NCBI GenBank assembly: GCA_009823395.1
Contig: CM020505.1
Location: 7,934,129-7,998,128, forward strand
Direction of reading: 5' to 3'
DNA length: 64,000 nucleotides
Source of the DNA: Thamnaconus septentrionalis
Taxonomy: Eukaryota > Chordata > Actinopteri > Tetraodontiformes > Monacanthidae
Program-made: the position numbers and the translations under genes
The notes under the pieces: model-generated
Database searches by the model: none
The model's input: the letters and a program-made list of their open reading frames with translations, nothing else
Told to the model about the DNA's origin: nothing
Shown here: one piece after another, positions 28,085-39,666 of the stretch
Layout of the letters: each line of letters begins with the position of its first letter
Numbering within the stretch: the stretch's first letter is position 1

Positions 28085-28528
28085 GTCTAGAAGCAACTTA
28101 GAGTGCCATTGCATGTAAAATTAATTGTAAATGAATTTATTGTTTGAAAATAAATGAAAAAAAATTCAGAGCAAAGCAAACATAACACGCTATGCAGTTT
28201 AGCTCGCAAACCTGTAGAACAACATTAAGATTCATTATCGCTGAAAGTGTTTTTATTATGTGAACACTTTGGTAACATTTTCACACCTTAGCCTCTCCTG
28301 CCACTCTGAGTGAGCTCCCACTCTCCCACTTCTGCGAGTCACTATCACACTTCTTTTTTGGCAAGCGCTGTGTTTTTCTTCTTAATTTTTCAATTTTTTT
28401 TTTATTGTGCTTCATTTCAGCCTCGTGTGGCCGCAGCCTCGTCAACAATCTTACTTCCGCGCGTGCGCAAGTCAACGGTCAATGTTGCTTGTCAGAGATG
28501 CTTTATCATCATTTAACTCGGAACATGT

Positions 28529-28558
28529 CCTTTTCTTTCTTGTTTGTTTGTTTCTCAG
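28529..28558 (+). promoter_or_regulatory. Splice acceptor of exon B
   Basis: A T-rich tract with repeated TTTG units ends TTTCTCAG at 28558. It is followed by G/TTGTCC, which restores the Arg-Leu codons in frame. Confidence 0.85.
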
Positions 28559-28671
28559 GTTGTCCGGATTCATGCTGCCTTCGCCTATAGTGAGCAGCGG
28601 ATCTATACTGGCCTTGTGGTTCACCACAGACTTTGCTGTCAGCGCGCAGGGCTTCAAAGCCGTGTATGAAG
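28559..28671 (+). CDS. csmd1: csmd1 exon B: C-terminal third of CUB1 (partial gene)
   Basis: This 113-bp exon completes the CUB domain begun at 338-554. Its first base finishes the split Arg codon (AG/G). The translation then reads LSGFMLPSPIVSSGSILALW and TTDFAVSAQGFKAVYE, ending one base into the next codon (phase 1). The match to human CSMD1 as I remember it (SGFQLPSSIVSTGSILTLW, TTDFAVSAQGFKALYE) is close, and closer than CSMD2 or CSMD3. The third calcium-site acid is Asp 28629-28631. There is no cysteine, so this CUB has only the first disulfide, as in the human protein. The acceptor is TTTCTCAG after a T-rich tract (28529-28556). The donor GAAG/GTAAGG is near consensus. In-frame read-through into the intron stops at 28722-28724. 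Together with exon A it gives exactly 330 bp, or 110 codons. Confidence 0.93.
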
Positions 28672-28677
28672 GTAAGG
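28669..28677 (+). promoter_or_regulatory. Splice donor of exon B
   Basis: AAG/GTAAGG is close to the vertebrate consensus and leaves phase 1, as required for the Val codon that opens the next exon in the human gene. Confidence 0.85.
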
Positions 28678-29056
28678 CTGCGTGTGAGGCTGCGCGTGTG
28701 ATGACTGAAGGGTGCCGCCGCTGATTGACAGTTTCCACCTCCATAGAACAGCGACTGAAGCGTGCTGAAAAAATAGAAAACAAGACAAAACAACAAAAAA
28801 TCTCATTAATAGTAACAGTGAATGAAAAACAGCTGAGTGTTTGAGACTTGGTGCTTGAATGGATGTTGTTCGATTTTAAAGGATGAAAACATTGGTCAAG
28901 CTTTTTTTTTTTTTGGAAAAATGTTTATTTTTTCATTTTATTTTGCCCTAGTTTCTCTGAACCACTCCGTCCATCTATGATCAAGAACTCATCTGGTGTT
29001 TATTTGTGCTTAAAACAATTAGTTGCTGTAGAAAAGACTTTGTGCATCTACGAGTT

Positions 29057-29083
29057 TTTATTTATTTATTTATTTATTTATTT
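29057..29083. repeat. (TTTA)n microsatellite
   Basis: Six or so TTTA units passing into a T run. Confidence 0.9.
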
Positions 29084-30374
29084 TTTCCGTGCAGGAATCA
29101 AAGAAGCAAACTGCTGCCAGTTAAAATAAACTGAGCAAGCAGTGATGTCCGTGCCAGTAGGAAGTACACGGCTAAGCCCTACTTTTGATTTAGGAGATTA
29201 ACTATTCATGTTTCTATTTTGTGTGGGCGTCTCATAGCTGGCAGCCCGGAGCTGCCGTCTCGGCCATCCCTCTGTGGCTGCGCGCTCTCTTGGCTCTTAT
29301 AGTGAGAGCGCCGATGCTTGCGTTGACCCTTTGACTGCGCACTGTTTTTCCCCGAGACTCGCATGGATCTAATGAACACGGTGTACAAGACTGGGACACG
29401 TCGGCGAGCTTGTTGGGCTGTGACACAATTGCTCAGCGTGACCTTTAGTAGATGCAAACACATGCGCGGATGCATGCATGCAATCAAGCACACGCTAGCA
29501 CACACGCGTGCGCGCACACACACACACACACGGTTCTTTTAAGCTCGTTGGAAAGTTCATCTATGAATCATGAACTCTAAATAGCGAGGCGGAACTCCTG
29601 AGACCTGATATACAGTACAACTGCATCCTGAGCTGGCTCCAGAGTGCGACGTGTGAGTAAGGGTTTTACTCCCACCATCAACATGGCAAATCACGGCTTG
29701 TGCGTGTTTGTTTACTCTGGCCGTGTGCCATTTCTCTTTGTGCCGAGGTGACAACAAACCACTATTTTCTAGGAAGTGCTTTTATTTTTCCTCCTCTTTC
29801 CGTCGCTCAGACTTGGGTCCCCGGGGACGCCGGAGTGTGCTTTTCGCCTCTGGAGTCGCCGTGATTGCGTGTACGCGCACACGTGTGCTTTGTGCAGTTT
29901 GAGTTCATGCGTCTGTTTGCTTCTTTGCGACATGTCTCCCTGCTAATGCCGTTCCCTCTCAACGCTTTGTTGTGAATGGATTTCCCAGGCTTTGCGGATG
30001 CGAACGTGCATATGGAAAATCAAATGATGTGGTGGCTGAGGATGCAGGGAGATGCAAAGCAAACGGTACATTTATTTTATATAAATGCTGTTGTGTGCAG
30101 TCTAATAAGAGCTTAGCTCTTCCTTACATCTCTAAGCAGATTAGTTTCACTGTAAGTTATAAAGCCAGACGAGTTTAAGGTCCCATTTTACCTCTCAGGC
30201 GACGAGAAACGATTTGCAAACCTCCTGTTTTACTTTTTATTAAATGCAAACGTGTAGCTATTTACTGTATATTGACATGTTACAAGTTTTAATTCTCATT
30301 ATAAAAACATCTTTGTACATCAAAAGTACTTTTTATTTTTTCATATCGCAAATGCTTATTGTACGCATCTAACA

Positions 30375-30470
30375 GTATTAATGTTGGTATTGGTATCGAG
30401 ATATTAGCCCAAGAATTACTTGGTATCGGATCGAAAGGAAGAACAGTGGTATGGCACATCCCTACTCTAC
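30375..30470. repeat. Terminal fragment of a GGTATCGG-type DNA transposon
   Basis: Repeated GGTATTGGTATCGAG and TTGGTATCGGATCG units end in GGTATGGCACATCCCTAC. Read from the other strand this begins GTAGGGATGTGCCATACC, resembling the TAGGGATGCACCGATACC ends common in fish MITEs. Only one end is visible. Confidence 0.45.
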
Positions 30471-32556
30471 AGTGTGATTCTTACATGCCAACTATTCTAC
30501 ATGTTTCAGTTTGATTACTGTCCTTTCCCTACAAAATGCCCATTAGAAAATGGTAGTCAAGTTCTGGTTTCTTGGAACTGGCAAATAAAAATCAAAAATC
30601 AAATAAATCAAATAAAAATAAACAACATTTTCTGATTCTAACATCAGCTGAGGTTACAGCTGCATTCCTGATTGGTGCATGGCAGTCCCAAATGCTGCAT
30701 AACTCTGTGTTGTTTTTCATTACCATGCAGTGGCGTCAATTGAAGGGCAATCGTTGCTCACACAAGTTGCTTAACAGTGGCTAAAGAGCTCCAGAAAAAA
30801 GCACATCTTATAAAGTTAAGGCTGATTCTAATAGGGTTGAAGTTCAGACACTATCCTGTGTGGCCGGGCCAAGGGCTCGTTTTAAAAATACAAACTGAGG
30901 TTTTGTAATGGGAAGGAATTGAAATGTAGCAACAACTTGGCTAAGCTAAACTTACTTCCAAACGTAGCTGAAATGAAAACATGGCTATGGTTTTATTACA
31001 AGAGTTTTGAACCTCAACTGTGTGCAGTTAAACCTTCATTGATGATATTTTTTAGACGGAGAGATCAACATGTTGCCTGAAGGCTGAATTCTAGTCAAAC
31101 TAGTCGGGTACACAGCATTATAGGTATGATGCAGACGGTCTCAGTTGGTGAAGGACAGTGTTTTATTGACTTCCATCGCTGTGCACACAATCTTTTGAAG
31201 GACACAATAGTACACGAATCTCAGCTACAAAGGAAGCTGGTCGACAAATGCAATACTGACAGTGTCAAAGCCTTGGTGCAACATGAATGATGCAGCTTTG
31301 CTTCATACTGGGTGTCATAAAGAAGGAAAAACATGACAAAGTATGCGTGCATGACTGAATTATTCAAAACAAGAAAGGTCAATGCAATTCTCTCACAGAA
31401 GCAATTTCTGCACACAACATGGTGGCCCTGACACTTTCAAGGCATGTCACCGTGGAAAAGATTGGTGACAAATTAGCTGCAAATCGCAGAGAGATAAACT
31501 ACATGTGGAATGTGTTCATGAGCCATTGTGCAAATTAAACCATATTTTTCAGGAATTATTATTTCTCACTCAAGATGATTGCAGCCGGACTGGCAAAGCC
31601 GATGTGGCTTCCAAACATTTTTTTTCTTTTTACATTTTTCAAGTTCACAGAGTTTTAAATTGAAAGCTGCAGAGCTGCTATTCATATAAACCATAATACT
31701 AGATCAGGGTCCCCCCTAGGATTTTTCTTTAAGCTGTGGTGGCGGCCTGCATGGGAGGCGGACAGCCGCACCATGTCGTCGACCTTGATCTCCACTCGTT
31801 TATAGGGCAGTCAGTTTGGAATGCAGTGTATGAATTGATTACAGCTTTATAAAAGGTGACAAGTTCCAAAACCTAACTTGCATAAAGCCCGTGAGGTCTG
31901 AAGGCCTCCCTCAAAGGCAGCTTTTTACCCCCGTCGTAACTTTTTTTTTTTTTCCCATCTCACTGATTTGTCAAAGCTGCATTGAGCGCTGAGCACACTC
32001 TGGTGCTCTGTCAAGGTCCATCAGACTTCGACGGGGACGTTTTAGATTCACTTCATTGTGGCTCGCTTTTGAAAAAAGCCGTCGGAAACTCCTCCATATG
32101 CCAGAATCAAACCTACCATCACTGGGCTGATTAAACAGATTGCAAGTAAGAATAAAAGTTATTTATCAGATATGGGTCTTTCAACAGTCTTTCCTGCCTT
32201 TGCTCTGTTCCTGCTTCACCCTGCTGCACCCTTCTTTATTTCCCCGTCCTTGTTCTCTGCCGTCTTTATCTCAGCCTCAACAGCCTCAATCTCTCTTTGT
32301 CTGCTCCTCTTTTGCATGGCAAGTTCTGTTAACACATCTTTCAGCTCTTTTCCTTTATTAGAGGAGACCAGATGTAACTCTTAGTGCGAACAAATGGCTC
32401 ACTGATAGAGCACAAGGAGCCGGGAAAGGACGGAACGCAGACACGGACGGAGGGCATGAGGGAAAGAACCGAAATGGAGCTGCGTGCGGTGAAAAGCAGC
32501 GTCGCGCTAATAGAGACGCAGCTTTGCTATGTGAGGATGCAAAGGGAATGGTGGAG

Positions 32557-32584
32557 GGAAGGGAGGGGGGGGGGAGGAGGACGG
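32557..32584 (+). other. G-rich quadruplex-prone tract
   Basis: GGGAAGGGAGGGGGGGGGAG and following GGACGG give at least four G runs on the plus strand. Confidence 0.75.
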
Positions 32585-33109
32585 CAATGAGGACGAAGGG
32601 TGGATTGAAAAAAAGAGGAGGAGGGATTGCGTTTCTTGACCATTGTCTCCAACGTGCCACAGCCACTGAAGAGGATAAACATCCCACTAGCCTCTGAATT
32701 AAAAAGAGACAGACTTGAAGTGCTTCATCTTTTATTAACAGAAGTGCTCTTTTGAATACATCTTGCATTCAGGTGCATCAAGGTCCCAGCAGGAGATTTT
32801 TCTTTTCTTTTTTTTTTTTTTTTTTGAAATTCAAACTTGAGTCTGCGATCGCCCACAGCGTCATATCGGCCACGAAACATTCCAGAATATTAATACATTC
32901 TGTCCTCAGAGGCCCAGGAAACGATCAGTGAGCATCACGCCCTAGTGGCCTGCCCACATCTGCATCCGCGGCCGGGGATTTTTTGGCCAAGCGGTTGAAA
33001 ATGCCTCCGTGTGCTCCTCGCCGGAACCTGTGCACGTGCTGAGCAGCCGCGGTGCCAAATGCTTTAGGTGATGAATATTTCAACTCTAAAGGGGTGATCG
33101 TCGTTCGGA

Positions 33110-33124
33110 GGGAGGGAGGGAGGG
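33110..33124 (+). other. G-quadruplex motif with one-base loops
   Basis: Four GGG runs (33110, 33114, 33118, 33122) are separated by single A bases, among the most stable intramolecular quadruplex layouts known. It lies about 190 bp before the 486-bp hAT MITE. Confidence 0.85.
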
Positions 33125-33309
33125 AGCACCGGCGGCGCTCCTCCACCGCCCCCCGCGGTTAAGTGCTGCAGCCCATAGGGAGTGACCTGCCAGACACCAG
33201 ACCTTATTTGCTGTTCAGCATCAGGCTGAACAGCCGAGAGTGCAAAGAGAACTGCAGGAGACGGAGCTGAGTGGCGCTCTCGGCCTCCTGGCCTCTTTGG
33301 AATTCACAC

Positions 33310-33317
33310 CATGCGAT
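33310..33317. repeat. Left target-site duplication of the 486-bp hAT MITE
   Basis: CATGCGAT, identical to 33804-33811. The match suggests a fairly young insertion. Confidence 0.9.
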
Positions 33318-33803
33318 CAGTGTTGGAGAGTAATCTATTACTAAGTAATCTACTACTGTAATTAAACTACTTTTTGAGTAATGGAGTAATTTAACGGGAT
33401 TACTGTGGCAAAACTGGTAATTATATTATAATTACATGATCAAGTAACGATTTCATTACTTTTCCAAAATCTTCTAATTATTTTTAACAATGTGGGCTGC
33501 ATGTGGAAGAGGCACCAGTGCTGTGCACGAGTTGGTTCTGTGAAATGTGCAGTTTGTGTTCAGAGAGCAAACATTCAGTCATGTTAAGAGGACAGAGGCA
33601 ATATTTGGAATTGCAAAATTTGCATTTTAATAAAGTTAATTCCAAATCACTGAGCAACTGTTACTTTATCTTTTTTAACTAAATTAATTAGTAATTAGTA
33701 ATCGATTACTCATGAAAGAAAGTAGCAAAAGAAGTAATTAGATTAAGGAGTAATCAGTAATCAGTTGTTGCATTACTTTTATGAAGTAATCCCAGCAACA
33801 CTG
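33318..33803. mobile_element. Non-autonomous hAT-type MITE, 486 bp
   Basis: The left end is CAGTGTTGGAGAGTAATC and the right end is CCCAGCAACACTG. The element is flanked by perfect 8-bp duplications CATGCGAT (33310-33317 and 33804-33811). The interior is AT-rich and full of GTAATC/GATTAC and AGTAAT motifs on both sides, typical of a widespread fish MITE group with GTAACT/GTAATC subterminal repeats. There is no coding capacity. Confidence 0.92.
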
Positions 33804-33811
33804 CATGCGAT
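33804..33811. repeat. Right target-site duplication of the 486-bp hAT MITE
   Basis: CATGCGAT, identical to the left copy. Confidence 0.9.
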
Positions 33812-34258
33812 CCAGTTGGATGTTGGCAAACCCAACTGCCACCATTGATCGGCATTTATTTATTTAGTTGCAAAAGGAGTAACATACAGTACGCAACGTG
33901 ATGTACATGAATCCATCAAGACGTCATTTCGTTACGAGAGGGGGACGGCTTTGAAAGCGAGTCCGTCAGCGCGCTCGTCTGCTCCGAGTTCTCGTTGACT
34001 CCCAGCACCAACGTTCCAACGTGACGACTAAGTGAAAATATCAACTTCAAAGTCTCCCCCAATGCACATACACACACACACACGCGCGCATACGCACACG
34101 CACACTATGAGAGAAAGAGGCCGAATGTGCAGTTCTCAGTCCCTAGGCTAGCTGCAGAGCTTCCCCTCCTGTTGAGGGACTTCTGTGGAAATAGGGGGGT
34201 AGGACTTGGAAACCATTTAAAGGGACTCTGCACATTAAACCCAAGCGCGTGCGCGTGC

Positions 34259-34287
34259 ACGCACACACACACACACACACACACACA
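34259..34287. repeat. (CA)n microsatellite
   Basis: A short pure CA tract just after GCGCGTGCGCGTGCACGC, an alternating purine-pyrimidine block that may adopt Z-DNA. Confidence 0.93.
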
Positions 34288-34599
34288 ACCGCTCACATAA
34301 CACAAACATTTTTTACGTGTGAGCCAAGCATATGTGCATGCAAAACACGCATGACTGTCTGAGATTACAGGAACGGCTCTGAGCAATAAGAGGGAGTAAA
34401 GATAAGATGCGAACACAAAGCGGAGGAAGGGGGGGGGGTAGGTGGTAAAAGCCCGTGTGCGTCTCCGTGTGTGTTTGTGTGTCACGGGTCACACATAATC
34501 CCCCCCCTCCCTTGTTGTTCCTGTTGTCACAGTGACGCTGGCCATGCTGCGGGTTACTATGGGCTATCACGAGCCTCCGCTATACATCATGTAACGTGC

Positions 34600-35000
34600 G
34601 AGTGCCCGACCCCCCCTTTAACGAGTCCGCGAGCGCGCATACCCTTTAGCCCCTTTAGCCTCGGCGTTTCCCGCCCTCTCTCTCTCTCTCTCTCTCTCAC
34701 TCTCTCTCTCTTTGGGCTGGCGTGGGATCCATTAGCGCCGCCCCCTCCCCCCTCCCACCCCATCCGCCCAACTCTAACCGACTTGTTGCGAGGTTTCTGC
34801 TCAAACTGTGGCGGGAGCCCATCGGCCGCCGACCGTTGGAGGCGACGCAAACAGATCACAACCTCCTGCTCGGGGATTTTGCACCCTTGGACATGATGTT
34901 ACACATGAGAGAGATTTATTCATCTCGCATTTGCGGCCGTGTTTCTGCATCGCCTCTAGCGCCGCGGCTTTCTCCGTGGTGCGTTTTCCTCCACAGGAAT
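34600..35000. promoter_or_regulatory. GC- and CpG-enriched block beside a (CT)n tract
   Basis: Includes GAGTCCGCGAGCGCGCATAC, a CT run at 34676-34711 and C-rich CCCCCTCCCCCCTCCC. CpG density is moderate. Long overlapping frames on both strands follow from low stop density in GC-rich DNA and show no recognisable domain. Confidence 0.3.
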
Positions 35001-37468
35001 TTGCCTCGCTAAATCTTCGAGGACTAAAAATAGCTTTTGGGGCTGGAGACAAAAAAGAGCGCAGTTGTTTATGTTGTAAATGTAGCTTTTTAACATAAAC
35101 GATGGGATAAATGAAATGTTTCATCGTGTACAGCGGTGTATCAGGCTCGGCTGCTTTGTTGTTCATTAAATTTCACATTTTCACCCAGCGACGCTCCACT
35201 TTTTTGCTTCACACTGGCAGTTGGCATCAGACGGAGGGCACCATGGGGCGGCGAGACCCGTTTAATCACGGCAGCCTTCAATCTGCATCCCATCGCCGCC
35301 CTCGGCAGAAGCTTGCTGTCAGCTGTGCGTCCCGCTGCGCTCAAAGAGCAGCGAGAGGTCAAAAAGTCCCTGACATCAGACTCGTGCTGTCCTCAGCCTT
35401 TTTAATGTTGCATGAACATTTCCCGTACAGGAATTCAGAGCGATGGGCCGGCGTGTCGAGACTGCCGGCGATTCAACTGGACCTCGTGTCGGATCGTCCT
35501 TCACTCGGCGCACGAGGGTGAAAAAAATAGAAAACTGAACGAAACAAATGTTGATTGTTGGAGGACGTATGCAGCGGAGGAAGACGAGATATATAGAGAG
35601 CAGTGCTGCGAAAAGCACAAATTTCTCCCACATACGTCGGTTACGGGCCAGTGTTTCTGATGCGTATGTGGATTTTTTTCCCCAGCGGTGCAGGTCAGTA
35701 TTTCGTATTGCTGCTCATGAAAGATGCAAAATATAAGCCCTGTGCTGAGCTTAATAAAAAAAAAAAAAGAAGAAAAAAATCATTGCAATTTAAATTACGT
35801 GACTTTGTGTACAGTAAGCGGAAACAGAACCTTGGAAATAATCAATAGTTTATTACAAATTTCCAGAATCAGCGTATGTGGTACTGGGGATTGTCGAGCA
35901 TAAAGCGTCTGGTCAGTGGAAGTCCTGGCGAGGGCGGGGATGCATCCCAAGTATCTTCCCACTGTTTGTTGACTTCTTCTGGTCTGTGCAGCCTGAACCG
36001 GCGCCTCTGACTGCCGACTCACCAAAGATGTGTCTTTAAACACGTGTCCTAAGCTGCTGTTCCGCCCTCATCTCTCAAGTCTCCCGGTCTGAGGGACAGT
36101 GGAATGGTTTCCTCTCCTCGACGGCCATTTATTTCCCGCATCCACAGAGAGAGACCTGTATTTATTATTGAGAAACATCTGCTCCGAAGCTCCACCGCGG
36201 CGGCTGAAGGCAGACTTTCCGTTCCGCTCCGACCCGCCGTCCCGTTAAAAATAATCAGACGTTTCTCCTGGTGGTCTGATGAGCCGCAGCCATCGACCTC
36301 CGCGTGCTCGCCACAGGGGGGCATGGATGCACGTGCGCTTGATTTAGTATTGATAGATGAACAGTGATAAGGACTTGTAATTGGATCAGGGGATATTGAG
36401 CTGGAAGGTTTGGCGCAAGACTGGCGGCCGGGACTAAAGGCCATTTCAAAGGAACACGAACTCACTTGGGTTTAGTCCTTGATTAGCTCGTCGACGAAAT
36501 CACTCGTTCGCGCGAACCGACGGAACGGGTTTTATATGTACATGTAAAATATTATCTGTTTGAAGTGGAAATGGCTGCGGTGGCGGAAATTAATGGGCTC
36601 GGTGTAAACATAATGGGATGTTATGAATATTGCTTTGATGTACAGATGGGGACGTCTTTAAAGTGGAGCACACTCGCAGGCATGTGCGCAGCAGGCCGAC
36701 GAAACGCGCACGCACGCACGCACGCACGCACACACGCCGCGCAAATCAATACTGTCGTTGCGGTGTTTAGCATACGAAGGCGGTGTTTACCAGAGCGTGC
36801 TTAAAAGATGCGCAAGAGAAAAGATGCCTTCTTTTGTTTTATTTCTTTTCTTCTTAATTCTCAAGTGAATGAAGACGGAGACAAACGCAACCTGGGGGAG
36901 GAAATGTCAACTCACTTATTTGTTCGGCGGGATGCCAAAGATTTTGATCACTGACATTTGCCGCGTTACTCTGTTGCCGCTTCGCGGACTATTTTAGCTC
37001 GCCATCGACCTGTTATCCCTCGCCGCTATCGGTGTCTGCGTGCCCTTCGCTGGGAATAATAAGTCGGCCGATGAATTCAGCAGGGAAGCTTCTCAGAGCA
37101 AACACAGCAAATCATTAAAGGAAGGGAGGACTGCTGGCGGATTTGATCATTTGGAAGTCAGGTGCTGCTACGAATTTTTGCTGGCAATGTGCGCCAGTGT
37201 GTGCGTGTGTATGTGTGCGCGCCTGGGCGTGTGTTTGCTGCAGGTATTGAGAGACGGTGTGGGAGAACAGGGACGATCAGTCCATTACTCTCTTAACCTG
37301 TATTGACTGGAGCACCGTGGGCAGCTCCTCACTGTGGAAGTGTGTCATATAATGCTGTTGCTACTGACGCCAGCAGTAGTTTGCTGCATCGATTGAAGAA
37401 GCAATGTCAAGTGTCTTGCAGTCTGCTTGCATGCTGTGTGTGTGTGTGAGTGTGTGTGAGTGTGTATT

Positions 37469-37471
<3 letters not shown>

Positions 37472-37500
<29 letters not shown>
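37472..37500. repeat. (TG)n microsatellite
   Basis: Pure TG, preceded by interrupted GTGTGTGAG units from about 37435. Confidence 0.93.
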
Positions 37501-37504
<4 letters not shown>

Positions 37505-39593
37505 CGCGCATGTGTTTTCCATTAAAACCTATTAAAACCGTCCCCTAACTGTAAACTCGAACCTGAACTCCATTCATACATCGACCGCTTGCAATTCTGT
37601 GGTATGCTGAGCGCAGAGATTCAGCACAGGAACCATAGGATGTGATGTTGGGTGCAGAAACTAAATGAAGCATCCAGTTCATATTCAAATTGAGACTGGG
37701 GGTAAAAAAAACCCACCAGCTTCTTACATTTTACTGCTAAGCCAACCACAGCGGCGGTAAACACCGCTTTCAAAAAAAGACCTCACAAGCCACTGGAAAC
37801 ACCTCAAGTGAATTACCACTATAGTTTTTAAATAGAAATAATGTTGCTGTAGAAGTGCAAAAACTCTCCCAAGCAGACAGAGCAGCGGCTCAGACAGGCT
37901 TCATTCCACTCCTCTGGTGGACACCACCAACATTATTCAAAGTTTGTGGTTCTGTTTTTTTTTTTTCTCCTTGTCAGCACTACATTGTGTTACATATCTT
38001 GTGAATTCTTTAATTAACGTGGGACCTTGCTGGTCTCAGCACAGCAGCAGCAGTAGCCAGATGTAGCCCTGATGTAGTCCAGTGTCATTCCAGTGTGAGG
38101 CAAAGTCCGGATCAACCAGATTTCCACCTATTCTGTTCCTGACAGGTGCGCGCACACACACACACACACAGACCTGTGCGCAGAGTTTTGTCATCGGCTT
38201 CACACCATGCACAGCGGACAAGATGAGATGTAAGTGGTTTGAACCTCGCACCTCTAACAGTCTGTCGGCGCTTCCTTCAGGCCTCCTTGACTCTCAGCAG
38301 CAGCCGGCGCCGCTTGCAGAGGCGGAATGCGGTTTCTAATCTGTGCGTATCTCTGCCGCCGTGCCGCTGCTTCGTGGACGTGTCCTCTTCAGGATATCGC
38401 ACAATATCTGGAGTTAAATTAGGGAGCGTATTACATTTCGAAAACTGTGCACCGCAGCATTTTCACCTCAGTCTTATCTGAGGACCTGGAACATCTGTGG
38501 GGTTTCCCTCTGCTCTGAGTCCACCCCCAGAGGAAAGCGCTCTGAGTCAGGGCTCTCACAGGGTACAGTGCACTTGCATGCTGCTGATATAACACTTGTA
38601 TTTTACGCATAGTCAGCAGGCTCTTGAAGTAACGCGTAACAAGTGACAGTGTTATGCAAAATGGCTTATTATATCTGCCCGATTGAATAAAGTCGGCACC
38701 AACTGTGCGGCACCTAATCAGTACGTCGCTGAATGCAGACATTTTTTTTTGTTTTCTCAGTCAACAGAGGAATAATCAAAGAACTGGGTTGAATTCTCAG
38801 TGGCTTATTATCTTTTGCTTTTGTTTTCTTAAGATTTCTTCGCGTTCTCATCCCATTCATTCGTCTTTGAAACTGTGGGAAATTAAATTGCATTCTTTAA
38901 ATGGGCTTTGGACCGTCTGATTAGTCCCAGTGTGAAATTATCATTGCTAAAACCAAACAAATAAGAACTGTGCAGACAATAACGAAAGCATGCAGATTGT
39001 CAATCATGGTAATGGTGGATATTTATAGTTAAAAACATATCAAAACACTGTAATTGATGTGAGAGTTGTTGCCTGGATGGCAGCTGTCCACTGGCTCACT
39101 CACAACCTGGCTTTTAAAGCACAACCTTAGAGGTGAAGCCTTAATGTCCATCACTTGGTCTGGCAATAGTATTAATAGCAACTGTAGAATGTACTATGCT
39201 GAATGTTGCACTGCAGTCAAGGCAGAGTAGTCATTAGACTTGTACTGAAGAGCATCGTAAACTGCTGTCCTCATCAGACGTTAACATTTGTTTTGTTTGC
39301 TTATGTCACAGTCATTACAAAGACAGATTGGTCCTTGTTTCTTTGATGGAAACTTTCATGGAAATACGTGCTTTGTGATGATTTCTGGTCATTAACGACA
39401 CAGATGGATAATAAAACTGATTACAACATGGGGCAACTTCAATCTCCCCTTTAGTGCCGTCATCTGATAATGAGACGAGTGCGATGTCATGTTCACTTTG
39501 TTGGAGATGACTGTGATGAGGGCTCGGTCACAACGCACCATTAGTCTTTGGGCCCGTGGTGGCGGCGGATTCCCTGCCTCTCGATCCTCTGAC

Positions 39594-39594
<1 letters not shown>

Positions 39595-39664
<70 letters not shown>
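39595..39664. repeat. (AG)35 microsatellite
   Basis: 70 bp of perfect AG, a mirror-symmetric purine tract able to form triplex (H-DNA). Confidence 0.97.

Positions 39665-39666
<2 letters not shown>

Larger units (their letters stand above)
28678..33309. other. Intronic DNA, no gene seen
   Basis: Contains the TTTA array, the GGTATCGG relic, T runs at 31930-31953 and 32803-32825, and the G-rich tracts at 32557 and 33110. Nothing codes recognisably. Confidence 0.65.
33812..39594. other. Intronic DNA, GC-variable, no gene seen
   Basis: Several CpG-enriched patches (34600-35000, 36100-36320, 36680-36760 with a CGCA array). Overlapping frames up to 141 codons lack domains, and many are mirrored on the other strand. 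Confidence 0.6.

Noticed and set aside
32358..32768. 136-codon minus-strand frame rich in Pro, Ser and Phe
   Set aside because: It is the complement of a purine-rich G/A block; composition explains the open frame.
34471..34896. 141-codon plus-strand frame
   Set aside because: It crosses a (CT)n tract and C-rich low-complexity DNA, is overlapped by frames on both strands, and has no domain or splice context.
38230..38262. tRNA-like B box GTTTGAACC
   Set aside because: No cloverleaf can be drawn around it.
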